Below, in pieces: positions 1 through 7,958 of a DNA stretch of 17,190 nt. This DNA comes from Pontiellaceae bacterium (GTDB taxonomy: Bacteria > Verrucomicrobiota > Kiritimatiellia > Kiritimatiellales > Tichowtungiaceae), in the NCBI GenBank assembly GCA_029934215.1, contig JAOZMR010000026.1:1-17190 (forward strand). The letters are read 5' to 3'. The notes below the pieces were generated by a model. It had not been told where the DNA came from. It searched no databases and saw only the letters and a program-made list of their open reading frames with translations. The position numbers were made by a program, and so were the translations under genes. Every line of letters begins with the position of its first letter. The first letter of the stretch is position 1.

Positions 1-54
1 CCAAGTTTGTATAATGTCGAGGGTTTGCCTGCGTCTCCATTCAAAACAGATTGA
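1..54 (+). CDS. C-terminal end of a sialate O-acetylesterase-like protein (partial)
   Basis: Reading from the first base, an open frame of 17 codons ends in TGA at 52-54. It translates as PSLYNVEGLPASPFKTD. The pattern LYN-x-EGLPASPF-[RK]-TD resembles the C-terminal tail I know from sialate O-acetylesterase family (SASA) hydrolases, which remove O-acetyl groups from sugars and are common in polysaccharide-utilisation loci. Most of the gene lies left of the window, so the catalytic SGNH residues cannot be checked. The sulfatase remnant starts 43 bases downstream on the same strand, which fits a glycan-degradation locus. Recognition rests on a short tail only. Confidence 0.5.
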   Translation, partial: PSLYNVEGLPASPFKTD

Positions 55-97
55 TAAGAATCGTTGCATGAGAAAAGTTCGGGCGTATATTTTCTGA

Positions 98-502
98 ATG
101 ACTACACAAAAACGACCCAATATTTTATGGATCTGTACAGATCAACAGCGCTGGAACACCTTGGGATGCTACGGAAACGAAAATGCCAATACGCCGAATT
201 TAGATCGGTTGGCAGAAAATGGAACAATCTTCGATACGGCGTTTTGTCAAAGCCCCGTTTCTACGCCGAGTCGAGTGAGCTTTCTTACGGGTAGATATCC
301 GAGGACGGCTCGGGGCAGACAAAATGGTCAAATATCGTTCATCAGCGGTTACATCCTGAGTTTCCCCTTCAGAATTGCATCATTTGGTTGGCAACCGTCG
401 GTTCTTTCCGGTAGTCTCCTCGAAATTTTGGAACAAAAAAACCATATGCCACTCATGCAACAGGTATCAACGACACTACGGCGAGAAAAAAACATTCGAT
501 GA
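98..502 (+). pseudogene. Truncated N-terminus of a Ser-type sulfatase
   Basis: The first 78 or so codons are a clear type I sulfatase N-terminus. PNILWICTDQQRWNTLGCYG (residues 7-26) contains the Asp that normally binds calcium. TPNLDRLAENG follows at 32-42, and the maturation signature S-T-P-S-R at 55-59 leads into FLTGRYP. The residue normally converted to formylglycine is Ser, the type processed by radical-SAM anaerobic sulfatase-maturating enzymes. Similarity stops after RQNGQ, at about base 331. Full sulfatases have roughly 450-550 residues, so over 80% is missing, and the remaining frame to 502 has no recognisable sulfatase sequence in any frame. Bases 332-498 hold nothing I recognise. 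There is no clear Shine-Dalgarno before the ATG. A possible TTGCAT (64-69) / TATATT (86-91) promoter is weak. This is most likely a remnant left by a deletion or insertion next to the methyltransferase gene. Confidence 0.75.
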
Positions 503-1692
503 AATATTTAACTCCACAGGAAAAAACAGACATCAGAAAAATGGGGTTAGACGAACGAATCCTTCAACTCGGATCGAAGGACCTTTCCGAGAAAGAATTG
601 CTCTCGATTTTTGCTGACGGAAGCATCCGGCAGTCGTCACTGCTCACATTATCGGAACTCATTACTACGTGTTTCCAAAACGGAAACTTCAACATTCCTG
701 CCTCAGAAATTTTGAAAATAAAAGGGTTCGGAAAAGAAAAAGCAACTCGAATTGCTTCAGCGCTCTCGTTTGTTGGACCATACTATCAAACGCTTCTCCC
801 GACCATATCTTTAGAAAAAGCGGATCGGGTCGAAGAAGAGATCCAAAACTACTTTTCCGAAATTCCACCCATTCCTCGCTCTTGTGAATCAGGTAATAAT
901 TGGAAACCCGCATCCTTAGACATGCTGAACAAAGTCCATGCAGGAGACTGTCTGGATGTCATGAAGAACATCCCTTCCGAATCTGTTGACATGGTGCTGT
1001 GCGATTTGCCCTACGGAACAACCCAAAACAAATGGGATAGCGTAATCCCTCTAAATCGTCTTTGGTGCGAGTATGAACGAATACTGAAAAAAAAAGGCGT
1101 TATCGTCTTAACGTCTCAAGGTGTTTTTACCGCCAAGCTTATATTGAGCAATGAGAAATCTTTCAAATATAAAATCGTATGGGAAAAGTCAAAGCCGACC
1201 AACTTTCTAAATGCTAAAAAACAACCCCTAAGAAAACACGAGGACATCTGCGTTTTTTATCGAGAACAACCCATCTACAACCCACAAATGTCAGAGGGTC
1301 TCCCTTATAACAAAGGGGTTCGGAAAAACCAATTAACCGGAAGCTATGGCGACTTCAAGCCGGTCGAAGTTAAAAGTTCAGGCAAAAGATATCCGTTGGA
1401 TGTCGTGTATTTCAAAACAGCAGAAAGCGAAGGTTCCGTATATCATCCAACAAAAAAACCCGTCGAGCTGGGTCGATACTTCATCCGAACATTTACGAAT
1501 CCAGGAGACGTGGTTCTAGATAATGCCTGCGGCAGTGGTAGTTTTTTGGTTTCTGCAGTCCTTGAAAATCGGCAATTCATTGGTATAGAAAAGAATACAG
1601 ATGTTCACCTATTTAAACAGAAGCCCGTAGATTACATTCGCATTTGCAACGACCGAATTAAACAGGCTCAGGAATGTGTTGTGACAGCATGA
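499..1692 (+). CDS. RadC N-terminal (UPF0758/HhH)-like domain fused to an N6/N4 DNA methyltransferase
   Basis: This 397-residue protein has two parts. Residues about 15-90 match the N-terminal domain of RadC proteins: LDERILQLGSKDLSEKELL, then a helix-hairpin-helix element KIKGFGKEKATRIASAL near 73-89. The RadC MPN/JAB metallo domain is absent. Residues about 145-390 form an N6/N4 methyltransferase of the N6_N4_Mtase family. The catalytic motif is DLPYG at 169-173 (a known DPPY variant), and the SAM-binding motif is DNACGSGS at 341-348. The catalytic motif comes before the SAM motif, which is the beta-class order. The target adenine or cytosine and its recognition site cannot be read from sequence. 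The stop overlaps the next start (ATGA, 1689-1692), so the two are probably co-translated. The gene is AT-richer than carB downstream. The Shine-Dalgarno is weak. The DNA-methylation call is secure; the role of the N-terminal domain is not. Confidence 0.85.
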   Translation: MKYLTPQEKTDIRKMGLDERILQLGSKDLSEKELLSIFADGSIRQSSLLTLSELITTCFQNGNFNIPASEILKIKGFGKEKATRIASALSFVGPYYQTLLPTISLEKADRVEEEIQNYFSEIPPIPRSCESGNNWKPASLDMLNKVHAGDCLDVMKNIPSESVDMVLCDLPYGTTQNKWDSVIPLNRLWCEYERILKKKGVIVLTSQGVFTAKLILSNEKSFKYKIVWEKSKPTNFLNAKKQPLRKHEDICVFYREQPIYNPQMSEGLPYNKGVRKNQLTGSYGDFKPVEVKSSGKRYPLDVVYFKTAESEGSVYHPTKKPVELGRYFIRTFTNPGDVVLDNACGSGSFLVSAVLENRQFIGIEKNTDVHLFKQKPVDYIRICNDRIKQAQECVVTA

Positions 1693-2039
1693 GCAAACTT
1701 CAATACAACGAAAGAAGTTGGGCAATTGATCTTTTTATCGAAGCCTTGGGTTTTGGACGCGGACAGGGGGCGCTAGATTTAAGCACAGCACGCATACAAA
1801 AAGGTCTAAAAATTCTAAATCCAGAACGACTATCAATCGCACAAAAAACGCAGATCAAAACAGCGTTTCATCCTGTTGCATCAAGAGAAGTCATGCCGTT
1901 GCTAGACGAGCTAGAACAAGAAGACCGAACGAACTTTGATCAAATAGTTTTACGTTGTTTCGGAATTCAGCAACATTATAAAAAAATCAAACACAGCTTA
2001 CTTTGGCTACACAGAAAACGCTACGACCCGCAGGGTTGA
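1689..2039 (+). CDS. Small protein coupled to the methyltransferase; possible restriction-modification remnant
   Basis: I start this 116-residue protein at the ATG of the ATGA overlap with the methyltransferase stop (an in-frame ATG also exists at 1674). The N-terminus YNERSWAIDL resembles the opening of some restriction-modification and type IIG-like proteins. The C-terminus, about residues 75-112 with DELEQEDRTNFDQIVLRCFG and then a helical stretch ending in RKR, resembles C-terminal tails of large DNA methylase/restriction proteins. The middle is short and has no nuclease or methylase motif. It may be an internally deleted remnant of a larger gene, or a true small partner of the methyltransferase. 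The overlap with the methyltransferase supports it being translated. I recognise no named family for the whole protein, and the similarities come from memory rather than a search. Confidence 0.6.
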   Translation: MSKLQYNERSWAIDLFIEALGFGRGQGALDLSTARIQKGLKILNPERLSIAQKTQIKTAFHPVASREVMPLLDELEQEDRTNFDQIVLRCFGIQQHYKKIKHSLLWLHRKRYDPQG

Positions 2040-2052
2040 ACCTTTATATTTC

Positions 2053-2057
2053 AGGAG
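2053..2057 (+). promoter_or_regulatory. Shine-Dalgarno site of carB
   Basis: AGGAG lies five bases before the ATG at 2063. It decides the carB start: the frame is open 20 codons further upstream, but that stretch overlaps the preceding gene and is not CarB-like. Confidence 0.8.
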
Positions 2058-2062
2058 ACATT

Positions 2063-5000
2063 ATGGGAAAAAGAACAGACATCCACCACATTCTAATCAT
2101 TGGCTCCGGGCCGATCGTCATTGGTCAGGCTTGCGAGTTTGACTATTCCGGAACGCAAGCGTGTAAGGCGCTGCGCGAAGAGGGGTACACGGTCTCATTG
2201 ATCAACTCTAACCCCGCGACGATCATGACCGACCCGGCGACGGCGGATCATACCTACATCGAGCCGATCACGCCCGAAGCCGTTGAGAAGATCATCATCA
2301 AGGACAAACCCGACGCGATTCTTCCAACCCTTGGAGGTCAGACCGCACTCAACACCGCGATGAAGCTGGTCGAACAGGGAATTCTCGAAAAGCACGGCGT
2401 TGAAATGATCGGCGCGACCTACGACGCAATTATGCGCGGCGAAGAGCGCGATCTCTTCAAAAAGGTCATGGCGGAAGCCGGCATCGAAACACTCCTGAGC
2501 TTTGATGTTCATAATCTCGACGAAGCTAGGAAGGTCGCTGAAGAAAAACTCGACTTCCCGATCATCATCCGCCCATCGTTCACCCTCGGCGGAACCGGCG
2601 GCGGAATCGCAGAAAACATGGACGAGCTGATGGAGATCGCCGCGGGCGGTCTCCAAGCCTCGCTCACCACCGAAGTCCTGCTCGAAGAATCCGTCTTCGG
2701 CTGGAAAGAATTTGAAATGGAAGTGATGCGCGACAAGGCGGATAACGCCGTCATCATTTGCGCCATCGAAAACATGGATCCAATGGGTATTCACACGGGC
2801 GACAGCATCACCGTCGCGCCTGCTCAAACGCTAACCGACCGCGAATATCAAATGATGCGCGATGCGTCGCTGAAAATCTTGCGCGTCATCGGCGTTGAAA
2901 CCGGCGGATCAAACGTACAGTTCTGCATTCACCCCGACACCGGCCGCATGGCGGTGATCGAAATGAACCCGCGCGTATCGCGTTCCTCCGCCCTCGCCTC
3001 CAAAGCGACCGGATTCCCAATCGCCAAGCTCGCCGCAAAACTCGCGGTCGGCTACACGCTCGACGAACTCCCAAACGATATCACCAAAGAAACGCCAGCC
3101 TGCTTCGAGCCGTCCATCGATTATATCGTCACAAAGATTCCACGATTCACCTTTGAGAAATTTCCGTCCGCAAACCCGAAACTCGGCGTCAGCATGAAGT
3201 CGGTCGGCGAAACGATGGCGATTGGCCGTAACTTCAAAGAATCGCTTCAGAAAGCGTTCCGAAGCTTGGAAATCGGTGTCGACGGACTCGACCTCAAAAC
3301 TGAAGCCAAAATCAACCAAGACAATCTGGACACTTATCTAACCACGACCTGCACCGAGCGAACTATCGCCGTTAAATGCGCTTTCAAAAAAGGCTACTCG
3401 CTCGAAAAAGTTCAGGACATGACGAAGATGGATCCGTGGTTCCTCGATAACATTTTGCAGATCGTCGAAATCGAAAAAGAAATCGTCGATGCCACCGAAC
3501 TGGATTTTGATCTATTGAAGCACGCTAAGAAAAACGGATTCTCCGATGATCAAATCGCCGCATTGCGCGGTTGCAAAGGCGACGACATCCGCGCGCTCCG
3601 CAAGAAACTAGGCATCATCCCCGTCTACAGTCTCGTCGACACCTGCGCCGGCGAGTTCGCCGCGTCCACCCCCTACTTCTACTCCTGCTACGGCGACCTC
3701 GACGAAACCCGCAAAACGGATAAGCCGAGCGTCATCGTTCTCGGCTCCGGTCCGAACCGGATTGGTCAGGGAATCGAGTTCGACTACTCCTGCGTCCACA
3801 CAGTGAAAGCCCTGAGCGAAATGGGCTACGAATCCATCATGGTCAACTCCAACCCAGAAACCGTTTCGACCGACTACGACACATCGGACAAACTCTTTTT
3901 CGAACCGCTCACCTTCGAAGATGTCATGAACATCTACGAAGCAGAACAGCCCATCGGCATGATCGTGCAAATGGGCGGACAGACCCCGCTCAACCTCGCC
4001 GACCGCCTGCTCGCCGCCGGAGTTCCAATCCTTGGAACGTCTCCGAAGAGCATCGCCGCCGCCGAAGACCGCGAGCTATTCCGCCAGCTTCTCGAAAAAG
4101 TTGAACTCAAATCCCCGCAGTCCGCCACCGCGCTGACGATGGCGGAGGCCGAAGTCGCCGCAGAAAAGATTGGCTTCCCTGTCATGATCCGCCCGTCGTT
4201 TGTTCTCGGCGGACGCGCCATGATGGTCGCCTACGAAGAAGAAGAACTCGAACCCTTCGTCAACGCCGCATTCGCCGCCAGCCCAAGTCATCCGGTACTA
4301 ATCGACCGCTTCCTCGAACACGCCATCGAAATTGATGTCGATCTCGTCTGCGACGGAACCGACGTCTACGTCGGCGGCGTAATGGAACATGTGGAAGAAG
4401 CCGGAATTCACTCCGGCGACAGCGCCTGCTCGATTCCGCCCTACACCCTTTCCGACGACATGATCGCCCGCGTCAAAAACGCCTGCACAAAAATGGCGCT
4501 CGAACTGAATGTAAAAGGACTGATGAACACACAGCTCGCCGTCAAAGACGGCGAATTCTACATCATCGAAGTCAACCCGCGCGCCTCCCGCACCGTTCCC
4601 TACGTTTCCAAAGCGACCAATGTTCCGCTCGCCAACATCGCCACGCAAGTCGCCATGGGCAAAACGCTCAAGGAACTCAATCTGGTTGGTTTTGAACCGA
4701 AGATTGAATGGTTCGCGGTGAAAGAAGCCGTCTTCCCCTTCAACCGCTTTGCGGGCGTTGACCCAATCCTCGGCCCAGAAATGAAATCTACGGGCGAAGT
4801 GATGGGAATCGACAAAACCTTCGAGCTCGCCTTCTGGAAAGCCGAACTCGCCGCCGGACAAGTTCTTCCAACCGAAGGAACCGTGTTCGTCAGTTGCAAA
4901 GACCGCGACAAAGAATGGATTGCCGACGTAGCCAAAGAGCTGTCTGAAATGGGATTCAAATTTGTCGCCACCGAAGGAACCGCCGCCTCACTAAAAAAAG

Positions 5001-5281
5001 CAGGCATTATCGCAACCATCATCTGTAAACTGGACGAAAACGGTCCGAACATCATTGACCTGATGAAATCAAAGATGGTTCAGCTCATCATCAACACCCC
5101 AAGCGGTCCCGTCGCCCGAGTCGATGAAATCAAAATCCGCTCCGAAGCAATTCTACGCGGACTCCCAATCGTCACCACACAATCCGGAGCCAAAGCCACC
5201 GCCAAAGCCATTCAGTACATCAAAGAAAACGACTGGGATGTAAAATCCATTCAGAGCTACCACGAAAACCAAGCTCGTTGA
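2063..5281 (+). CDS. carB: Carbamoyl-phosphate synthase large subunit
   Basis: At 1072 residues this is the normal length for CarB (E. coli 1073). The enzyme makes carbamoyl phosphate from bicarbonate, ammonia delivered by CarA, and two ATP, feeding pyrimidine and arginine synthesis in the cytoplasm. The internal duplication is clear. The first half begins with IGSGPIVIGQACEFDYSGTQ near residue 12 and has the ATP-grasp loop FTLGGTGGG at 173-181. The second half begins with LGSGPNRIGQGIEFDYSC near 557 and has FVLGGRAMMV at 713-722. The last 135 residues, from about 938 (VFVSCKDRDKEW), are the MGS-like allosteric domain. MGKRTDIHHILIIGSGP is a typical N-terminus. carA is not in the window. The gene is convergent with mutL, with 48 bases between stops and no obvious terminator. 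Two TTCCAAnnnTTGGAA palindromes lie inside it. Confidence 0.97.
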   Translation: MGKRTDIHHILIIGSGPIVIGQACEFDYSGTQACKALREEGYTVSLINSNPATIMTDPATADHTYIEPITPEAVEKIIIKDKPDAILPTLGGQTALNTAMKLVEQGILEKHGVEMIGATYDAIMRGEERDLFKKVMAEAGIETLLSFDVHNLDEARKVAEEKLDFPIIIRPSFTLGGTGGGIAENMDELMEIAAGGLQASLTTEVLLEESVFGWKEFEMEVMRDKADNAVIICAIENMDPMGIHTGDSITVAPAQTLTDREYQMMRDASLKILRVIGVETGGSNVQFCIHPDTGRMAVIEMNPRVSRSSALASKATGFPIAKLAAKLAVGYTLDELPNDITKETPACFEPSIDYIVTKIPRFTFEKFPSANPKLGVSMKSVGETMAIGRNFKESLQKAFRSLEIGVDGLDLKTEAKINQDNLDTYLTTTCTERTIAVKCAFKKGYSLEKVQDMTKMDPWFLDNILQIVEIEKEIVDATELDFDLLKHAKKNGFSDDQIAALRGCKGDDIRALRKKLGIIPVYSLVDTCAGEFAASTPYFYSCYGDLDETRKTDKPSVIVLGSGPNRIGQGIEFDYSCVHTVKALSEMGYESIMVNSNPETVSTDYDTSDKLFFEPLTFEDVMNIYEAEQPIGMIVQMGGQTPLNLADRLLAAGVPILGTSPKSIAAAEDRELFRQLLEKVELKSPQSATALTMAEAEVAAEKIGFPVMIRPSFVLGGRAMMVAYEEEELEPFVNAAFAASPSHPVLIDRFLEHAIEIDVDLVCDGTDVYVGGVMEHVEEAGIHSGDSACSIPPYTLSDDMIARVKNACTKMALELNVKGLMNTQLAVKDGEFYIIEVNPRASRTVPYVSKATNVPLANIATQVAMGKTLKELNLVGFEPKIEWFAVKEAVFPFNRFAGVDPILGPEMKSTGEVMGIDKTFELAFWKAELAAGQVLPTEGTVFVSCKDRDKEWIADVAKELSEMGFKFVATEGTAASLKKAGIIATIICKLDENGPNIIDLMKSKMVQLIINTPSGPVARVDEIKIRSEAILRGLPIVTTQSGAKATAKAIQYIKENDWDVKSIQSYHENQAR
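2322..2336. repeat. TTCCAAnCnTTGGAA palindrome copy in carB (one mismatch)
   Basis: TTCCAACCCTTGGAG; the last base differs from the perfect palindrome. It encodes part of the conserved CarB segment LPTLGGQ, so protein constraint may explain much of it. Confidence 0.5.
4023..4037. repeat. TTCCAAnCnTTGGAA palindrome copy in carB (exact)
   Basis: TTCCAATCCTTGGAA, with palindromy extending one base each side (G...C, 4022-4038). It encodes the conserved CarB segment VPILGT, so codon choice could contribute. Confidence 0.65.
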
Positions 5282-5329
5282 GCATCTCCTGTCATACAAA
5301 ACGCCAGCATTCGGAGGTTTCCTGCGCAT

Positions 5330-7084
5330 CTATGTTCTTCCAAATTTTCTGTTTAATTCCGTGAAACTTTGGAAAATGAGGGTCGGGCTTCCGTTCGGAC
5401 AGGTGTAGGGCATTTCGGTTTTTGCGAGATCTTCGACCAGACGGTTTATCGCGTTGGGCGGTAGTGTGTCGCCTGCTCGGACGGATGATCGACAAGCCGC
5501 CCGCGCAACTGTTTCGTGTAGCGCTTCGCGTGTTGCTCGTGCTTTTGCGCCGCCTGCATCCAGCGCTTTTGCAATCCCTGTTAGAATGACGAATGGGGGT
5601 CCTTTCTGTAAATGTACGGGGAGTGCGTCGACGATAAATGAGTCGTGCCCAAAATCGGAAATCCCAAACCCCATCTCTTCGAGTACGGGAAGCTGACGAC
5701 GAATGGTTTCTGCGTCAGAGGGCATTAATTCGATCGTTTCCGGTGTTAGTAAGCCTTGCCGCAAGGGATGCCCGTCTGTGATTTCTTTGATGATTTTCTC
5801 GTACAGGACTCGCTCGTGCGCCGCTTGCGGATCCATTAGGACGATGCCGTCCTCGGTTTCGAGTACGACGTAGATTCCTGCCATGCCCATGACTCGACAC
5901 CAACGCCAAGGGGAGGCGGGAGCGGGGGTTGGGCTTGAGGGTTTTGGCTTTATAGGCGCTGGCTGGGGAGGTTTCAACGGTGGTGGTTGTTGCTTTATTT
6001 CAACGTCTAACTCTTGCTGTTTTTGGGGCGGTGGAGCGGGGGAATCAAAGTGGAACGATGGTTCGCGTCTCTCTTCTTCTGGTGCTTCGAGTACGAGTGC
6101 TTTTTCTATTGCTGCTATGACGCAGTTGCGGACGGTGGTTGGGTGCCGGAAGCGTACTTCTTTTTTTGCGGGATGCACGTTCACATCGACCGCATCTGGT
6201 TTCGTTTCGATGAAGAGGAATACGGATGGGTGTCGTCCGCGGGCGAGGACGGTGTGGTATGCCTCGTTTATGGCGTGATAGATTACGGGGGCCGAGGCGG
6301 GTCGTCCGTTGATGAAGATGTATTGGTCGGATCGATCTTTTCGTCCCGTTTGAGGAAGACCGGCAAAGCCGGCTATTTTTACGTCGTTTGCTTCGAAGTT
6401 GAGTTCGCGCAGATGGCTGAAAAATGAAGCGTTGTATAGTTCAGCAATCCGGTCGGCGAGCGTACCGCCTGCGGGAAGATTGTAGAGTTCTCGACTGTCG
6501 GAAACTAGGGATAGACCTGTTTCGGGATGTGCAATCGCATAGACCGCGAAGAGCTGGCGGATCTGCGCTAGTTCGGTCGATTCTGTTCGTAAGAATTTGC
6601 GTCGAGCGGGCACGTTAAAGAAGAGGTTTCGTATCTCGAAGCGCGTACCTGGCGGGCATCCCGCTTCTGCGACGTCTTGAAGTTTGCCGCCTGCAATGCG
6701 TATTTCTGTTCCGCTAAGGTCGTCGTGCGTACGTGTGACCAAGGTGAACCGTGATACCGAGGAGATGGAGGATAGTGCTTCGCCACGAAAACCGAGTGTT
6801 GATACCGCTTCGACCTCTTCGGCGGTTCGGATTTTACTTGTCGCGTGGCGTTCTATTGCAAGGAGCGCGTTGTCGCGAGTCATCCCAGAACCGTTATCGG
6901 AGATGGCGATCAATTGCATGCCGCCGCGTACGACTTCGACATCGACTTGTGTTGAGCCGGCATCGAGCGCGTTTTCCATGAGTTCTTTCATGACGGATGC
7001 GGGTCGCTCGATCACTTCTCCGGCAGCGATCTTATTGATCACTTGATCGGGGAGCATTTGGATTTGATTTTTCACGTCCGACAT
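5330..7084 (-). CDS. mutL: DNA mismatch repair protein MutL
   Basis: This 584-residue protein couples mismatch recognition by MutS to strand incision. The N-terminal GHKL ATPase is intact: KELMENALDAGS (33-44, with catalytic Glu34 and metal-binding Asn38), DNGSGM (63-68), RHATSKI (79-85) and GFRGEAL (98-104). A proline-rich linker follows at about 345-400, then the dimerisation domain. The C-terminal endonuclease motifs of nicking MutL proteins are altered: DPQAAHE (418-424) in place of DQHAxxE, and CPNGSPT (562-568) in place of CPHGRPT. ACRSSVRAGD near 530 is retained. I chose ATG 7084 because MutL homology begins there; a TTG at 7102 is an alternative start inside an upstream palindrome. 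It is the last gene of a minus-strand group behind the LysM lipoprotein, with a 61-base gap. Confidence 0.95.
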   Translation of the reverse strand: MSDVKNQIQMLPDQVINKIAAGEVIERPASVMKELMENALDAGSTQVDVEVVRGGMQLIAISDNGSGMTRDNALLAIERHATSKIRTAEEVEAVSTLGFRGEALSSISSVSRFTLVTRTHDDLSGTEIRIAGGKLQDVAEAGCPPGTRFEIRNLFFNVPARRKFLRTESTELAQIRQLFAVYAIAHPETGLSLVSDSRELYNLPAGGTLADRIAELYNASFFSHLRELNFEANDVKIAGFAGLPQTGRKDRSDQYIFINGRPASAPVIYHAINEAYHTVLARGRHPSVFLFIETKPDAVDVNVHPAKKEVRFRHPTTVRNCVIAAIEKALVLEAPEEERREPSFHFDSPAPPPQKQQELDVEIKQQPPPLKPPQPAPIKPKPSSPTPAPASPWRWCRVMGMAGIYVVLETEDGIVLMDPQAAHERVLYEKIIKEITDGHPLRQGLLTPETIELMPSDAETIRRQLPVLEEMGFGISDFGHDSFIVDALPVHLQKGPPFVILTGIAKALDAGGAKARATREALHETVARAACRSSVRAGDTLPPNAINRLVEDLAKTEMPYTCPNGSPTLIFQSFTELNRKFGRT

Positions 7085-7096
7085 CCTACATGTTTT

Positions 7097-7111
7097 TTCC
7101 AACCCTTGGAA
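7097..7111. repeat. TTCCAAnCnTTGGAA palindrome just upstream of mutL (exact)
   Basis: TTCCAACCCTTGGAA lies in the 61-base gap between the lipoprotein stop and the mutL ATG, 13 bases before that ATG. On the minus strand the hairpin is followed by a run of A, not T, so it is not a normal terminator for transcription into mutL. It is the only clearly intergenic copy in the window. Confidence 0.8.
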
Positions 7112-7145
7112 GGCTCGCGGGAAATTGGATGGGTTGATGGCGGAA

Positions 7146-7910
7146 TCACTCGGCTAATTGTTTGGGGATGTTGATGATTTGTCCCGCTTTGAGGTCGTTT
7201 TCGTTACTCATTTTGTCCAGGTTTGCTCCGTAAATTTCTTTCCATTTTCTGCTGTCTCCGTAGATGGCTTTGGCGATACGTGAGAGCGTGTCGCCTGGCA
7301 GGACTTTATAGGTTTCGACCTTTGGTGCGGGGGTTTGAATCCGCTGGATCGGTTTTTTTGTAACGGGCGTTGGTTGGGGCGTAGGTTTTGGCGCAGGTTT
7401 GACAACTTTTGGTTTGGGTGGAGTGGGTTTGACGATGGGTGCGGCAGTTTTTTCGAGCTGTTTTCGAAGTAGGTTGTTTTCGCGCGTTAGTCGCACGAGT
7501 TCTTTGGATATGCTTCCTGTGGTTTTCCCGATCTGTGCGGCGAATGAGATTTTTGCCTGCCCAATCCATCCAAGAATTAAATCGAGTTTTTCGCTGTTGG
7601 CTCGCTTCTGGAGGTATTGTTCGTAGTGGTAGATGGCTCGTGTGTAGTCTTTTTTCTGTTGATGGTAGATCAGTGCTAGTTCGAGGTCGGCTCGGGCAAG
7701 CTCGCGATTTTGTTCGAGTGAGTTTTCGAAATGTCTGATGGCTTCGTCCCAGTGCCGGAGCTCTGCCTGCTCGATCCCTTTTTGAATGTGCTGCTCTTTT
7801 TCTTCTTCAACGTCGAGTGGTGTGCTCCAATCGCAACCCGTAAGAAGTAGACCGCAGGTGAGCGCTCCGATGAAAAATCCTCTGTTTTTGACACTGGTCG
7901 TTGTTTTCAC
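7146..7910 (-). CDS. Lipoprotein with TPR-like repeats and a C-terminal LysM domain
   Basis: This is a predicted 254-residue lipoprotein. It starts with GTG at 7910, eight bases after a GGAG (7918-7921). The signal peptide is followed by the lipobox LLTG-C, with Cys26 as the lipidated residue. Residues about 38-110 form TPR-like helical pairs (AELRHWDEAIRHFENSL; AIYHYEQYL). A short coiled coil follows near 130-150, then a Pro/Lys-rich spacer at about 153-195, and a LysM peptidoglycan-binding domain at about 198-250 (TYKVLPGDTLSRIAKAIYGD). The likely role is to link the outer membrane to the peptidoglycan or to scaffold an envelope complex. It lies 48 bases after the epimerase gene and before mutL on the same strand, so the three may be co-transcribed. 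The domain calls are secure; the cellular role is not. Confidence 0.88.
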   Translation of the reverse strand: MKTTTSVKNRGFFIGALTCGLLLTGCDWSTPLDVEEEKEQHIQKGIEQAELRHWDEAIRHFENSLEQNRELARADLELALIYHQQKKDYTRAIYHYEQYLQKRANSEKLDLILGWIGQAKISFAAQIGKTTGSISKELVRLTRENNLLRKQLEKTAAPIVKPTPPKPKVVKPAPKPTPQPTPVTKKPIQRIQTPAPKVETYKVLPGDTLSRIAKAIYGDSRKWKEIYGANLDKMSNENDLKAGQIINIPKQLAE

Positions 7911-7958
7911 AAATCTACTCCGCTTTTAACGTTTCTTTTAGGTTGCGTTTGTTCGCGT

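Noticed and set aside
671..687. Inverted repeat GTTTCC-AAAAC-GGAAAC in the methylase gene
   Set aside because: Its spacing and arm sequence differ from the TTCCAAnnnTTGGAA family, and a single copy of this length can occur by chance.
2003..2062. A 20-codon N-terminal extension of CarB
   Set aside because: It overlaps the previous gene, is not CarB-like, and a good AGGAG precedes the ATG at 2063.
2195..5055. Several long open frames on the minus strand across carB (up to 210 codons)
   Set aside because: They are antisense to a full-length, well-conserved CarB and have compositions typical of mirrored coding sequence, with no recognisable domain.
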